NCBI GenBank assembly: GCA_017400415.1
Contig: JAFPTE010000147.1
Location: 1 to 7,809 of the forward strand
Reading direction: 5' to 3'
Source of the DNA: Oscillospiraceae bacterium
Lineage (GTDB): Bacteria; Bacillota; Clostridia; Oscillospirales; Oscillospiraceae
DNA: 7,809 nucleotides
Shown: piece by piece, positions 1-5,779 of the stretch
How the letters are laid out: each line of letters begins with the position of its first letter
Numbering within the stretch: the first letter of the stretch is position 1
Notes under the pieces: generated by a model
Database searches by the model: none
Seen by the model: only the letters and a program-made list of their open reading frames with translations
What the model was told of the DNA's origin: nothing
Translations under genes and position numbers: made by a program

Positions 1-501
1 GGCGTCCAGGTTGGAGAGAGGCTCGTCCATAAGGAAGACCTTGGGCTCCCGGACTATGGCTCTGCCGATGGCCACACGCTGGCGCTGGCCGCCGGAGAGG
101 GCCTTGGGCTTCCGCTTCAGAAGGTCCGAAATCTCCAGGATTGCGGCGGCCTCCTCCACCCGGCGTTTTATCTCCGCCCGGGGGAAGTGCCGCATCCGCA
201 GGGGAAAGGCGATATTGTCAAACACCGTCATGTGGGGGTACAGGGCGTAGTTCTGGAACACCATGGATATGTCCCGCTTCTTGGGCAGCACGTTGTTCAC
301 GAGCTTCCCGTCGATGTAAATCTCCCCGCCGGTGATGGTCTCCAGTCCCGCCACCATGCGGAGGGTGGTGCTCTTGCCGCAGCCGGAGGGGCCGACGAAG
401 ACCACGAATTCCTTGTCGTTTATGGTGAGATTGAAGTCACGGACGGCCTCAACGTGGTTATCATATATCTTCCAGACCTTGTTGAATTTGACCTCTGCCA
501 T
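1..501 (-). CDS. Sugar ABC transporter ATPase, MalK/MsmX/UgpC type (3' end beyond window)
   Basis: The first 167 residues of a CUT1-type ATP-binding subunit are visible; the frame is open to the left edge, so the H-loop and the C-terminal TOBE regulatory domain lie outside. The nucleotide-binding core is intact as far as it goes: Walker A GPSGCGKST (residues 37-45), Q-loop QNYALYPHMTV (83-93), ABC signature LSGGQRQRV (135-143), Walker B VFLMDE (155-160) and D-loop SNLD (163-166). The wording of the Q-loop and signature is that of MalK/UgpC/MsmX, which sit in the cytoplasm and power carbohydrate import by binding the EAA loops of two permeases. The ATG at 501 directly follows the TAA of the upstream gene (TAAATG, no spacer), and no good Shine-Dalgarno precedes it, so translation is probably coupled. 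It is the only ATPase in the window and the last visible gene of the operon. The family is certain; the substrate and the MsmX/UgpC subtype are not. Confidence 0.96.
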   Translation of the reverse strand, partial: MAEVKFNKVWKIYDNHVEAVRDFNLTINDKEFVVFVGPSGCGKSTTLRMVAGLETITGGEIYIDGKLVNNVLPKKRDISMVFQNYALYPHMTVFDNIAFPLRMRHFPRAEIKRRVEEAAAILEISDLLKRKPKALSGGQRQRVAIGRAIVREPKVFLMDEPLSNLDA

Positions 502-1557
502 TTACTGCACCGCTTTCTTGGCCCGTTTCCGCTCTTTCCTCTTGAAACGGCGCTCTGATATTTTGTCCAGAAGCTCCGGCACACCGTAGCGTATGCCCCG
601 GATAATGAGCTTCACCAGGCTCACGAAGGAGCCCATAAGGTAGCAGAAGGGATAAACTGCCGTTATCCCCGCAACCACCAGCAGAATTGCCAGTATATCC
701 TCCACGAACCGGGCGGCGTTCTCCCAGTAGGGGTAAATCACGGAGGAAAGCCGCATGGATCGCTTGCCGAAGCTCTTCACCACCTCCCAGATTCTCAGGG
801 GGCTGAAGCGCTCGCTGTTCTCCACGATATCCGCTGCGGAGAAGTACTGCTGGGCGGTGCTCCTTATAAAGCCCGCCACCGGGTCCCGGCCCACCACCTC
901 GTACTCCGTAATGGTGGTGCCCTCCATCTGGTCCAGGTTCATGAAGATGAGCCCGCTGCCCGCCCCCGCAGCCACGGTGGCGAAGTCCTTCTCCCGGGCC
1001 ACGACCCCGGCGATGATGTAGGGCTTATCGTTTATTGTGACGGTCATGCCCGCCAGTTCCACCCCGCCGTAGAGGCGCCAGGCCATATCCTCGTCAATGC
1101 AGATACGGTCGTGCATCAGGTCGGCCTCATAGATATAGCTGCCGGACCGGAGCCGCAGGGGGTGGAAGTAAAACCACTCCCCGCCGATGGCGTAAACCTG
1201 GGCGGACACGGTGGCCTTGGTGCCCTTTACCGTGGCGGTGCCAAGGCCGCTGTAGCAGTCCTTATATAGGCTGCCCACCTCCGGCTCCTGCAGGGATGCG
1301 TCCGTGTACTTATCCCGGAGGCCGGAGCGGAAGGACTCGATGGAGTCCACGCTGACGCCCTTATCCGCCGGGAAGAAGGCCGACACATGGCCCACGAGCT
1401 CCTCGCTGGGGCCCTTGAAGACCTCCGCAGTCCGCTGGGTCAGCAGCATGCGGCTCAGAAGCCAGTAGCCGAAGACCGACACGCCGCAGATGACCAGGCA
1501 GATGAGGAACACCAGGAGCTTGGTGAGCCTGTGGTTTTTTCTCCAGAAATCAGACAT
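502..1557 (-). CDS. MacB-like extracytoplasmic core domain protein, truncated FtsX-type permease
   Basis: This 351-residue protein has a basic N-terminus, one clear membrane segment (about 13-34), a large extracytoplasmic region (about 36-275), a second long hydrophobic stretch (about 285-318) and a very basic tail (RRFKRKERKRAKK, 336-348) that should be cytoplasmic. Residues about 130-190 read like the MacB periplasmic core domain: a 'L-x-x-G-x-x' turn, then 'D-R-I-C-I-D-E-D-M-A-W-R-L-Y-G', then 'G-M-T-V-T-I-N-D-K-P-Y-I-I-A-G-V-V'. MacB/YknZ/LolCE proteins normally continue with three C-terminal transmembrane helices (FtsX domain); here there is room for one, at most two. No ATPase domain is present. 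The ATG at 1557 is chosen because GGAAGG (1568-1563) sits 5 nt upstream; a TTG at 1599 would add 14 residues but lacks a ribosome site. It follows the adaptor gene by 1 nt, so the two probably form a MacA/MacB-like pair. The exact role is unknown. Confidence 0.85.
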   Translation of the reverse strand: MSDFWRKNHRLTKLLVFLICLVICGVSVFGYWLLSRMLLTQRTAEVFKGPSEELVGHVSAFFPADKGVSVDSIESFRSGLRDKYTDASLQEPEVGSLYKDCYSGLGTATVKGTKATVSAQVYAIGGEWFYFHPLRLRSGSYIYEADLMHDRICIDEDMAWRLYGGVELAGMTVTINDKPYIIAGVVAREKDFATVAAGAGSGLIFMNLDQMEGTTITEYEVVGRDPVAGFIRSTAQQYFSAADIVENSERFSPLRIWEVVKSFGKRSMRLSSVIYPYWENAARFVEDILAILLVVAGITAVYPFCYLMGSFVSLVKLIIRGIRYGVPELLDKISERRFKRKERKRAKKAVQ

Positions 1558-1558
1558 T

Positions 1559-3685
1559 TTAACCTTCCGCCATTCTGATCTGCATTCCGCTCTCCACAAG
1601 GCCCGTGGTGGTGGTGATGACCGTGTCGCCGTAGTTTATCTCACCGGCGATGGCCACGGAGTTGTCGTCCTCCGCCAGCTTACGGACGTCCACGCGCTGG
1701 GCAATATAGCGGTTGGAGAGGGGTGTCTGCTTGATGGTGACTATGAGCACGAAGTCCCCGTTGGTGTCGCTTCTGACGGCGCTCTTGGGCACCACCGTGT
1801 TGTAGGTCTGGCCCCGCTGTCCGATGGACAGGGTGATGTTGGCGCCGGACTCCACGTCGGCGCCCGTCAGGGTGAAGATAAGGAGCCGGGCGTTTCTGGG
1901 GTTGGCCGGGTCGGAGCGGATGCCGGTCAGCTGGGCGGTGATGTCCCTCTGGCCCCACCAGCCGGTGGTGACCTGGGCAAAGTCGCCGATGTAGATGTTC
2001 TGGGCCTGCTCGTTGGTGACGGAGATCTCGGCGGTGTAGCCCCGGTCCGGCACCTCGATGGTGGCCAGGGGGGTACGGGCGGAGACGGTGTTGCCGGCGG
2101 TGACGTTCACGGTCTTGATAACGCCGTTGATCTCCGCATAAACCTCCGTGCCGCCGGTGACGCCGGAGAGCCGCTGCATCTTCTCCTCCAGCTGGGCCAC
2201 CTGGGCCTCCTGGTCGGCGATGCGCTGACGGGTCTCCTCATCGGAGCGCTCGGCCAGCTCCTTGGAAATGTTGTAGTTGTTCACCATCTTGTCCAGGTCC
2301 CAGGTCTCCTGGTCGATGGTGGCGGTCAGGGAGTTGTACCGGGCCTTGCGGCTCTCCAGCTCGTTCTTCTCCTTTTCCACGTTCTGCCTGGCCTCCTGGA
2401 TGGCGGCCTCCGCCTTCTCCAGGGCGTCGTTTGCCTTCTGGAGCTCCTTATCCTCGTCCGCCTGCATCTCCTGCAGCTGCTTGAGAAGGATACGGGCGTT
2501 GTTGAGCTCGTTATTCAGGTTGTTCTTCTCAACGTTGTTCCGGTTGGCGCTCTGGTAGCTGTCCCAGGCGGAGCTCCAGTCGGAGTTGGCGTCCATAAGG
2601 GACTGGGAGGCCCGCTGTACGGCGGCGGTTTTGGCCTCCACGGTTTCCTCGGCGGCCCTGATGGCGTTGTAGCCCTTCAGGGTCTCGTTATCGTAGGGCA
2701 GGGTCTTCAGATAGGCGTCGAAGTATACGTTCAGCTTGCTTCTCCACTCAATGGAGAGCTTATCGAACTTATCCTGCACGTCGGAATCGTAGGCGGAGGG
2801 AGCGCCGGAGTCGGACCCGGCGGCGGCGTTCACTATCCACTGCTTGGCGTACTTCTCCAGCTCGCCCCTGCAGTCGCCGTAAAGAAGCCGCAGGCTCCCC
2901 AGCTCCGTGACGGCCTGGTTGAAGGCCTCGTTGGCGGCGTCCATATTCTCGTTGGCCGCATCCAGCTGCCGCCGGGCGGCGTCCACGGCGTTATAGTTGG
3001 GGTCGCCGGTGTTGAGCTTGGAAAGCCGGTCCTCCAGCTGGGAGATGTTGGACTGCTGCTTTGCCACGGTGTCGGCGGCGTACTTGGCGGTCTCGGCCGC
3101 CTGGTCACGGTCACGCTTTGCGGAGTCTCTGGTGAGCTCGGCGGCGGTGACCTTCTCCTCGGCAGCCTTCACAAGCTTATCGGAAAGGTCCAGTCCGCTG
3201 CGCTCGGCCCTGTCGGCCTTCAGCTGCTTGCGGAGATTTTCAATGGACCTCTCCTCCTCGCTCTTGCCGCCGGAAAGGCCCATGCTTGCCCGGAGGACGC
3301 TCTCCTCATAGCTCTTTTTCATGCTCTCAAGGGTCTCAAGGGCGCTCTTATACTGGCTCTTGGCGCTCTCCAGCTCGGCGGAGTCCTCCTCGCTGAGGAC
3401 GAAGAGCAGGTCGCCGGCCCGGACCTCCTCGCCCCGCTTGGCGTAGACGGTCTTCACTCTACGGCTCTGGTCCAGCACCACCTCATAGGTCTCCGTGGCC
3501 TTCACGGTGGCGGTGCCCCGGATCTGGGTGGAGATATTGGCGCTGGTGACCTGGCGCACTGCCACCTCCGGCAGGGACCAGTTCATTATGGTATTGGAGA
3601 AAAAGGTCAGGATGAGCAGCACCGTCAGGAACACGATGGCTGCGTTCTTCACCCAGCCTCTCTTGTTGGTCTTTTCTTCGTTCAT
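1559..3685 (-). CDS. HlyD/MacA-like membrane-fusion (periplasmic adaptor) protein with giant coiled coil
   Basis: This 708-residue protein is anchored by one N-terminal membrane helix (about 12-33) with no lipobox. The first half of a lipoyl-like barrel-sandwich domain lies at about 65-98 (…VKTVYAKRGEEVRAGDLLF) and the second at about 514-546 (EINGVIKTVNVTAGNTV). Between them are some 410 residues rich in A, E, K, Q and L with heptad-like spacing, predicted as a coiled-coil hairpin. A flexible G/S/P stretch at 288-302 falls almost exactly halfway, where the hairpin tip should be. A beta-barrel domain (about 551-622) and a membrane-proximal domain (about 625-705) follow. MacA and YknX have the same order but are much shorter, with hairpins of well under 150 residues. 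ATG 3685 has AAAGGA (3700-3695) 9 nt upstream. The gene starts 6 nt after permease 2 and ends 1 nt before the MacB-like gene. Adaptors of this class link an inner-membrane transporter to something further out; the partner here is not visible. Confidence 0.9.
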   Translation of the reverse strand: MNEEKTNKRGWVKNAAIVFLTVLLILTFFSNTIMNWSLPEVAVRQVTSANISTQIRGTATVKATETYEVVLDQSRRVKTVYAKRGEEVRAGDLLFVLSEEDSAELESAKSQYKSALETLESMKKSYEESVLRASMGLSGGKSEEERSIENLRKQLKADRAERSGLDLSDKLVKAAEEKVTAAELTRDSAKRDRDQAAETAKYAADTVAKQQSNISQLEDRLSKLNTGDPNYNAVDAARRQLDAANENMDAANEAFNQAVTELGSLRLLYGDCRGELEKYAKQWIVNAAAGSDSGAPSAYDSDVQDKFDKLSIEWRSKLNVYFDAYLKTLPYDNETLKGYNAIRAAEETVEAKTAAVQRASQSLMDANSDWSSAWDSYQSANRNNVEKNNLNNELNNARILLKQLQEMQADEDKELQKANDALEKAEAAIQEARQNVEKEKNELESRKARYNSLTATIDQETWDLDKMVNNYNISKELAERSDEETRQRIADQEAQVAQLEEKMQRLSGVTGGTEVYAEINGVIKTVNVTAGNTVSARTPLATIEVPDRGYTAEISVTNEQAQNIYIGDFAQVTTGWWGQRDITAQLTGIRSDPANPRNARLLIFTLTGADVESGANITLSIGQRGQTYNTVVPKSAVRSDTNGDFVLIVTIKQTPLSNRYIAQRVDVRKLAEDDNSVAIAGEINYGDTVITTTTGLVESGMQIRMAEG
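1563..1568 (-). promoter_or_regulatory. Ribosome-binding site deciding the MacB-like start
   Basis: GGAAGG stands 5 nt before the ATG at 1557, inside the last codons of the adaptor gene. The alternative upstream TTG at 1599 has no comparable site, so this fixes the start at 1557. Confidence 0.8.
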
Positions 3686-3691
3686 CTCAAA

Positions 3692-4573
3692 TCATCCTTT
3701 CACTGAGCCCTGATGTGCGATGCCCTCCACCAGGTAATCCTCGCCGTGGAGGAACAGCAGGAGGGTGGGCACCATGTAAATGGTCGCCACGGCGAAGGCC
3801 AGGCCAACCTCGCCGGCGTTTATGCTGGACAGATACACGCTTAGGGGCTGCTGCGTCTCGTCCTTCAGAAGGACCAGGGGCTGCTCCACCATGTTCCAGT
3901 AGTCGATGAACACCAGAAGGGCGATGGAGTACAGGGCTGCCCGGCACTGGGGCAGGCACACCCGGAAGAAAATGTAAAACTCGCTGGCGCCGTCCAGCTT
4001 GGCGGCCTCAATGAGGCTGACGGGAATGCGGCGCATGTACTTCGTCAGAAGGAAGACGGAGAACGGGGCGAAGGCCCCCGGCAGAATGATGGCGGACCGG
4101 GTGTAAAGAATGCCCAGAAAGTCGGAGACGATGTAGTTGGGCACCAGAGTTACCTGGTAGGGCATCAGCATGAGTATTACATAGAAGAAGAATATGGCTG
4201 CCCGGATCTTGCCCCGCCAGCGGGTGAAGCCGTAGGCCGCCACGGAGGCGATGACCAGCTGCAGGAGCGTTATGGGCACCACCAGTATGACGGAATTCCA
4301 GAATTTCAGAAGGTAATCGGGGCTTTTCAGCAGGACGGTTATGTACTGGGAAAAGCTCACCTTGTCCGGAATGAACTTCAGGTTGACCTTTTCTGCGATG
4401 TAGGTCTTCCCTGCCCGGACGGTGCCGAACACCTGGCCGTAGTTGGACTCGATCTCGCTTTCCGTCATGAAGGAGTTCGTTACGGTCAGAACGGTGGGCA
4501 GCAGGAAGGCCACGGCGAAGATGAGGCAGGTTATGAACACGATGAATCTGCCCACAATGCGCTTTTTCTTCAT
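3692..4573 (-). CDS. Carbohydrate ABC transporter permease 2 (MalG/UgpE type)
   Basis: This 293-residue integral membrane protein is the second permease of the importer. It has an N-terminal membrane helix (about 9-31), an external loop (about 36-88), and a block of five more helices from about residue 92. The EAA loop that docks on the ATPase is canonical: EAAKLDGAS at 189-197 followed by V-C-L-P at 205-208. The C-terminal ending (GEDYLVEGI…GSVKG) matches the family's usual 'Q-x-x-F-V-x-G-I-…-G-x-V-K-G' tail. Length is normal for CUT1 permeases of this position. The ATG overlaps the TGA of permease 1 (ATGA, 4 nt), and AAAGGA (4588-4583) lies 9 nt upstream of the start. It should form a heterodimer with permease 1 in the cytoplasmic membrane, fed by the binding protein encoded upstream. 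The substrate cannot be told from sequence alone. Confidence 0.95.
   Translation of the reverse strand: MKKKRIVGRFIVFITCLIFAVAFLLPTVLTVTNSFMTESEIESNYGQVFGTVRAGKTYIAEKVNLKFIPDKVSFSQYITVLLKSPDYLLKFWNSVILVVPITLLQLVIASVAAYGFTRWRGKIRAAIFFFYVILMLMPYQVTLVPNYIVSDFLGILYTRSAIILPGAFAPFSVFLLTKYMRRIPVSLIEAAKLDGASEFYIFFRVCLPQCRAALYSIALLVFIDYWNMVEQPLVLLKDETQQPLSVYLSSINAGEVGLAFAVATIYMVPTLLLFLHGEDYLVEGIAHQGSVKG
3695..3700 (-). promoter_or_regulatory. Ribosome-binding site of the adaptor gene
   Basis: AAAGGA lies 9 nt before the ATG at 3685 and overlaps the last codons of permease 2, which fits translation from the same transcript. Confidence 0.75.
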
Positions 4574-5553
4574 CCCTCCACGTCCTTTCCGAAGACGTCC
4601 TCCACGATGAAGAGGATGGCGATGATGACCACCATGACCCCTGCCAGAATGACGGCGGCGGAGGAGAGCTTCTGATAATCCAGGGAGCGGAAGGTGTTGT
4701 TCATGAAGTGCTGCAGGGTGTACAGGGCCTCATAGGGGTAGTTGCCCGCCAGCAGGTAAACCTCCCGGAACACCTTGAAGGAGTTTATAAGGCTCAGGAT
4801 GGTGACGAACAGCACCGTCGGGGAAAGGTACCGGAGCTTGATGGCGAAGAACTTGTAAAGGGGTGAGGCCCCCTCCACATCCGCCACCTCCAGAAGCTCC
4901 GTTGGTATATTTGCCAGGGCGGACATGAAAAGGATCATGTTGTAGCCCAGGTTTTTCCAGAGGAACAGGACCACCACCACAAGCTGGGCGTAGTCCGATT
5001 TGAGCCAGTCTATCTTGTCCGCACCGAACATGGCGGTAAAGTCGTTCAGCACGCCGTTTTCGGAGAAGATGACCTGCCAGATAAGCACAACGGAGGCCAC
5101 CGGCACCATCATGGGGCTCAGAAAGAAGGTGCGGAACTGGCTCTTCATGGGTATCCTGGCCTCCAGCAGCAGGGCCAGCACCAGGGCCAGTATCACCGCC
5201 AGAGGCACCGCCACGGCGGAGAAGGTGGCCGTATTCTTGCAGGCTGTCAGAAACGTGTTGTTTTCCAGGAGCTTTTGGTAGTTCAGAAGCCCCACGAACT
5301 CATCGTCCAGGGAGCTCTTTATAAGGGAGTAATACACCACCACGCCGAAGGGCGCAATGAAAAAGACTATGACGCCCAGGAAGCTGGGACCCAGAAAGCC
5401 TATGCTCATAAGGAAATCACGGAGCCGGCCCATCAGGTACGAAAACCGCTCCCCGGCCTTCATCCTGTGCTTTACTTCCTTGAGCCGCTCCTTGTAGCGC
5501 CGGTTTTCCAGCCGCCGCTCACGGGCCTTTTCAAAAACTGAAATGCCCCTCAC
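4570..5553 (-). CDS. Carbohydrate ABC transporter permease 1 (MalF/UgpA type)
   Basis: This 327-residue membrane protein carries a highly charged cytoplasmic N-terminus (about 45 residues, many R/K/E) and then six predicted membrane helices, beginning GFLGPSFLGVIVFFIAPFG (52-70), which is typical of UgpA/LacF-like permeases. The EAA loop is at about 222-245 (EVADVEGAS … I-K-L-R-Y-L-S-P). The family consensus has LP where this protein has L-R (240-241), a departure at a conserved position. The start is uncertain. GTG 5553 gives the longest product, but the good Shine-Dalgarno GAGGTGA (5556-5550) overlaps it. That site is correctly spaced for the in-frame ATT at 5544. ATG 5463 would remove 30 residues. 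The gene follows a 226-bp hairpin-rich gap after the binding protein and overlaps permease 2 by 4 nt. Confidence 0.93.
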   Translation of the reverse strand: MRGISVFEKARERRLENRRYKERLKEVKHRMKAGERFSYLMGRLRDFLMSIGFLGPSFLGVIVFFIAPFGVVVYYSLIKSSLDDEFVGLLNYQKLLENNTFLTACKNTATFSAVAVPLAVILALVLALLLEARIPMKSQFRTFFLSPMMVPVASVVLIWQVIFSENGVLNDFTAMFGADKIDWLKSDYAQLVVVVLFLWKNLGYNMILFMSALANIPTELLEVADVEGASPLYKFFAIKLRYLSPTVLFVTILSLINSFKVFREVYLLAGNYPYEALYTLQHFMNNTFRSLDYQKLSSAAVILAGVMVVIIAILFIVEDVFGKDVEG

Positions 5554-5568
5554 CTCTTTTCAAAAACT
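5527..5568. repeat. 13-bp direct repeat spanning the permease 1 start
   Basis: CTTTTCAAAAACT occurs at 5527-5539 and again at 5556-5568, 29 bp apart. On the minus strand one copy lies just before the ribosome site and one just inside the permease gene. Both read V-F-E-K, in the leader ORF frame and in the permease frame respectively. The 29-bp offset is not a multiple of three. Confidence 0.7.
5550..5556 (-). promoter_or_regulatory. Strong but oddly placed ribosome-binding site of permease 1
   Basis: GAGGTGA matches seven bases of the anti-Shine-Dalgarno complement, yet it covers the annotated GTG codon itself. The first in-frame triplet at normal spacing is ATT (5544-5542), a rare start codon. 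Either ATT is used, or GTG is used by re-initiation after the overlapping leader ORF, or initiation is deliberately weak. Confidence 0.5.
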
Positions 5569-5654
5569 AAAAAACGCACTTTGTTCCGTGCGGCAGTGCC
5601 GCACGGAACAGGATGGTAATAGATTTCGTTTTTGCGGCAGCTTTGCCGCCGCAA
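5550..5654 (-). CDS. Possible 34-codon leader ORF overlapping the permease 1 start
   Basis: A strong Shine-Dalgarno GGAGG (5664-5660) stands 5 nt before a TTG at 5654. From there 34 codons run to a TGA at 5552-5550 that overlaps the GTG of permease 1 as GTGA. The arrangement would allow coupled re-initiation. The peptide is basic (many R/K), with two Cys after the start, no signal sequence and no recognised domain. It reads through two perfect palindromes, so it may be an accident of repeat sequence. The function, if any, is unknown. Confidence 0.25.
   Translation of the reverse strand: MRRQSCRKNEIYYHPVPCGTAARNKVRFLVFEKR
5582..5610. repeat. Inverted repeat, perfect 13-bp stem upstream of permease 1
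   Basis: TGTTCCGTGCGGC (5582-5594) and GCCGCACGGAACA (5598-5610) form a perfect 13-bp stem with a 3-nt loop, the strongest structure in the window. On the minus strand it is followed 8 nt later by six T (5574-5569) and then by a second T-run. That is terminator-like but with a wider spacer than a standard intrinsic terminator. It lies about 29 nt before the GTG of permease 1 and could act as an attenuator or an RNA-processing barrier. Confidence 0.65.
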
Positions 5655-5658
5655 AAAC
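5628..5658. repeat. Inverted repeat, 11-bp stem
   Basis: GTTTTTGCGGC (5628-5638) and GCCGCAAAAAC (5648-5658) form a perfect stem with a 9-nt loop. An alternative register pairs GCGGCA (5634-5639) with TGCCGC (5644-5649) around a 4-nt loop. On either strand the outer arm is a run of five T or A next to a GC-rich core, an arrangement like a bidirectional terminator. Confidence 0.6.
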
Positions 5659-5664
5659 ACCTCC

Positions 5665-5684
5665 GGACAGGCGTGAGCCTGTCC
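5665..5684. repeat. Inverted repeat, 8-bp stem with tetraloop
   Basis: GGACAGGC (5665-5672) and GCCTGTCC (5677-5684) are perfectly complementary around a 4-nt loop. On the minus strand the stem is followed directly by GGAGGTG, a strong ribosome-binding sequence, so the hairpin could affect access to it. Confidence 0.6.
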
Positions 5685-5697
5685 TCGCTCCGACCAA

Positions 5698-5719
5698 AGC
5701 CGGCGGTCCCTGGCCGGCT
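5698..5719. repeat. Inverted repeat, 7-bp stem
   Basis: AGCCGGC (5698-5704) pairs with GCCGGCT (5713-5719) around an 8-nt loop. It is the weakest of the five hairpins and has no T-run on either side. Confidence 0.5.
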
Positions 5720-5739
5720 GCGATGGAGAGCGAGCAAAC

Positions 5740-5776
5740 TCAAATGAGAGCCCGGCGAAGCGGGGGTCTCATTTGA
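5740..5776 (-). terminator. Stem-loop right after the binding-protein stop codon
   Basis: TCAAATGAGA (5740-5749) and TCTCATTTGA (5767-5776) form a perfect 10-bp stem, extended by an inner CCCG/CGGG (5751-5754 with 5761-5764) closed by a 6-nt loop; a 1-nt and a 2-nt bulge separate the two. It starts 4 nt after the TGA of the binding-protein gene. Downstream on the minus strand only GTTTGC follows, not a real U-tract, so it may be a weak terminator, a 3' mRNA-stabilising hairpin, or both. Confidence 0.6.
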
Positions 5777-5779
5777 AAA

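Larger units (their letters stand above)
5554..5779. other. 226-bp intergenic region between binding protein and permease 1
   Basis: This is the only sizeable gap in the window. It contains five inverted repeats in a row (listed separately) and little unpaired sequence, plus two T-runs on the minus strand just before permease 1. I see no convincing -35/-10 promoter pair; CTATTAC near 5622-5616 is a weak -10-like match with nothing acceptable upstream. The likely role is partial termination or mRNA processing, giving more binding protein than permease, which is common in sugar ABC operons. The palindromes could also be members of a dispersed genomic repeat. Confidence 0.7.

Noticed and set aside
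1558..1599. Upstream TTG start for the MacB-like gene, adding 14 residues
   Set aside because: There is no Shine-Dalgarno before it, and it would overlap the adaptor by about 41 nt, while ATG 1557 has GGAAGG at ideal spacing.
1490..3706. A 738-codon open frame on the plus strand opposite the adaptor gene
   Set aside because: It is antisense to a gene with clear domains and good ribosome sites. Its translation is a Gly/Val/Leu-rich composition expected from the reverse of GC-rich Ala/Glu/Lys coiled-coil codons, with no recognisable domain.
5582..5610. Transposon inverted repeat or attachment site
   Set aside because: The two arms face each other across 3 nt as a hairpin; there is no transposase or integrase gene and no target duplication in the window.
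5615..5660. Possible promoter before permease 1 on the minus strand
   Set aside because: CTATTAC is a poor -10 and no TTGACA-like -35 lies 16-18 bp upstream; that position is occupied by a perfect hairpin.
5543..5776. A 77-codon plus-strand frame across the intergenic region
   Set aside because: It is built from the palindromes, begins inside the permease gene's antisense, lacks a ribosome site and shows no domain.
5582..5776. CRISPR array or tandem repeat
   Set aside because: The units are inverted repeats of different sequence and length; there is no repeated direct unit with uniform spacers.
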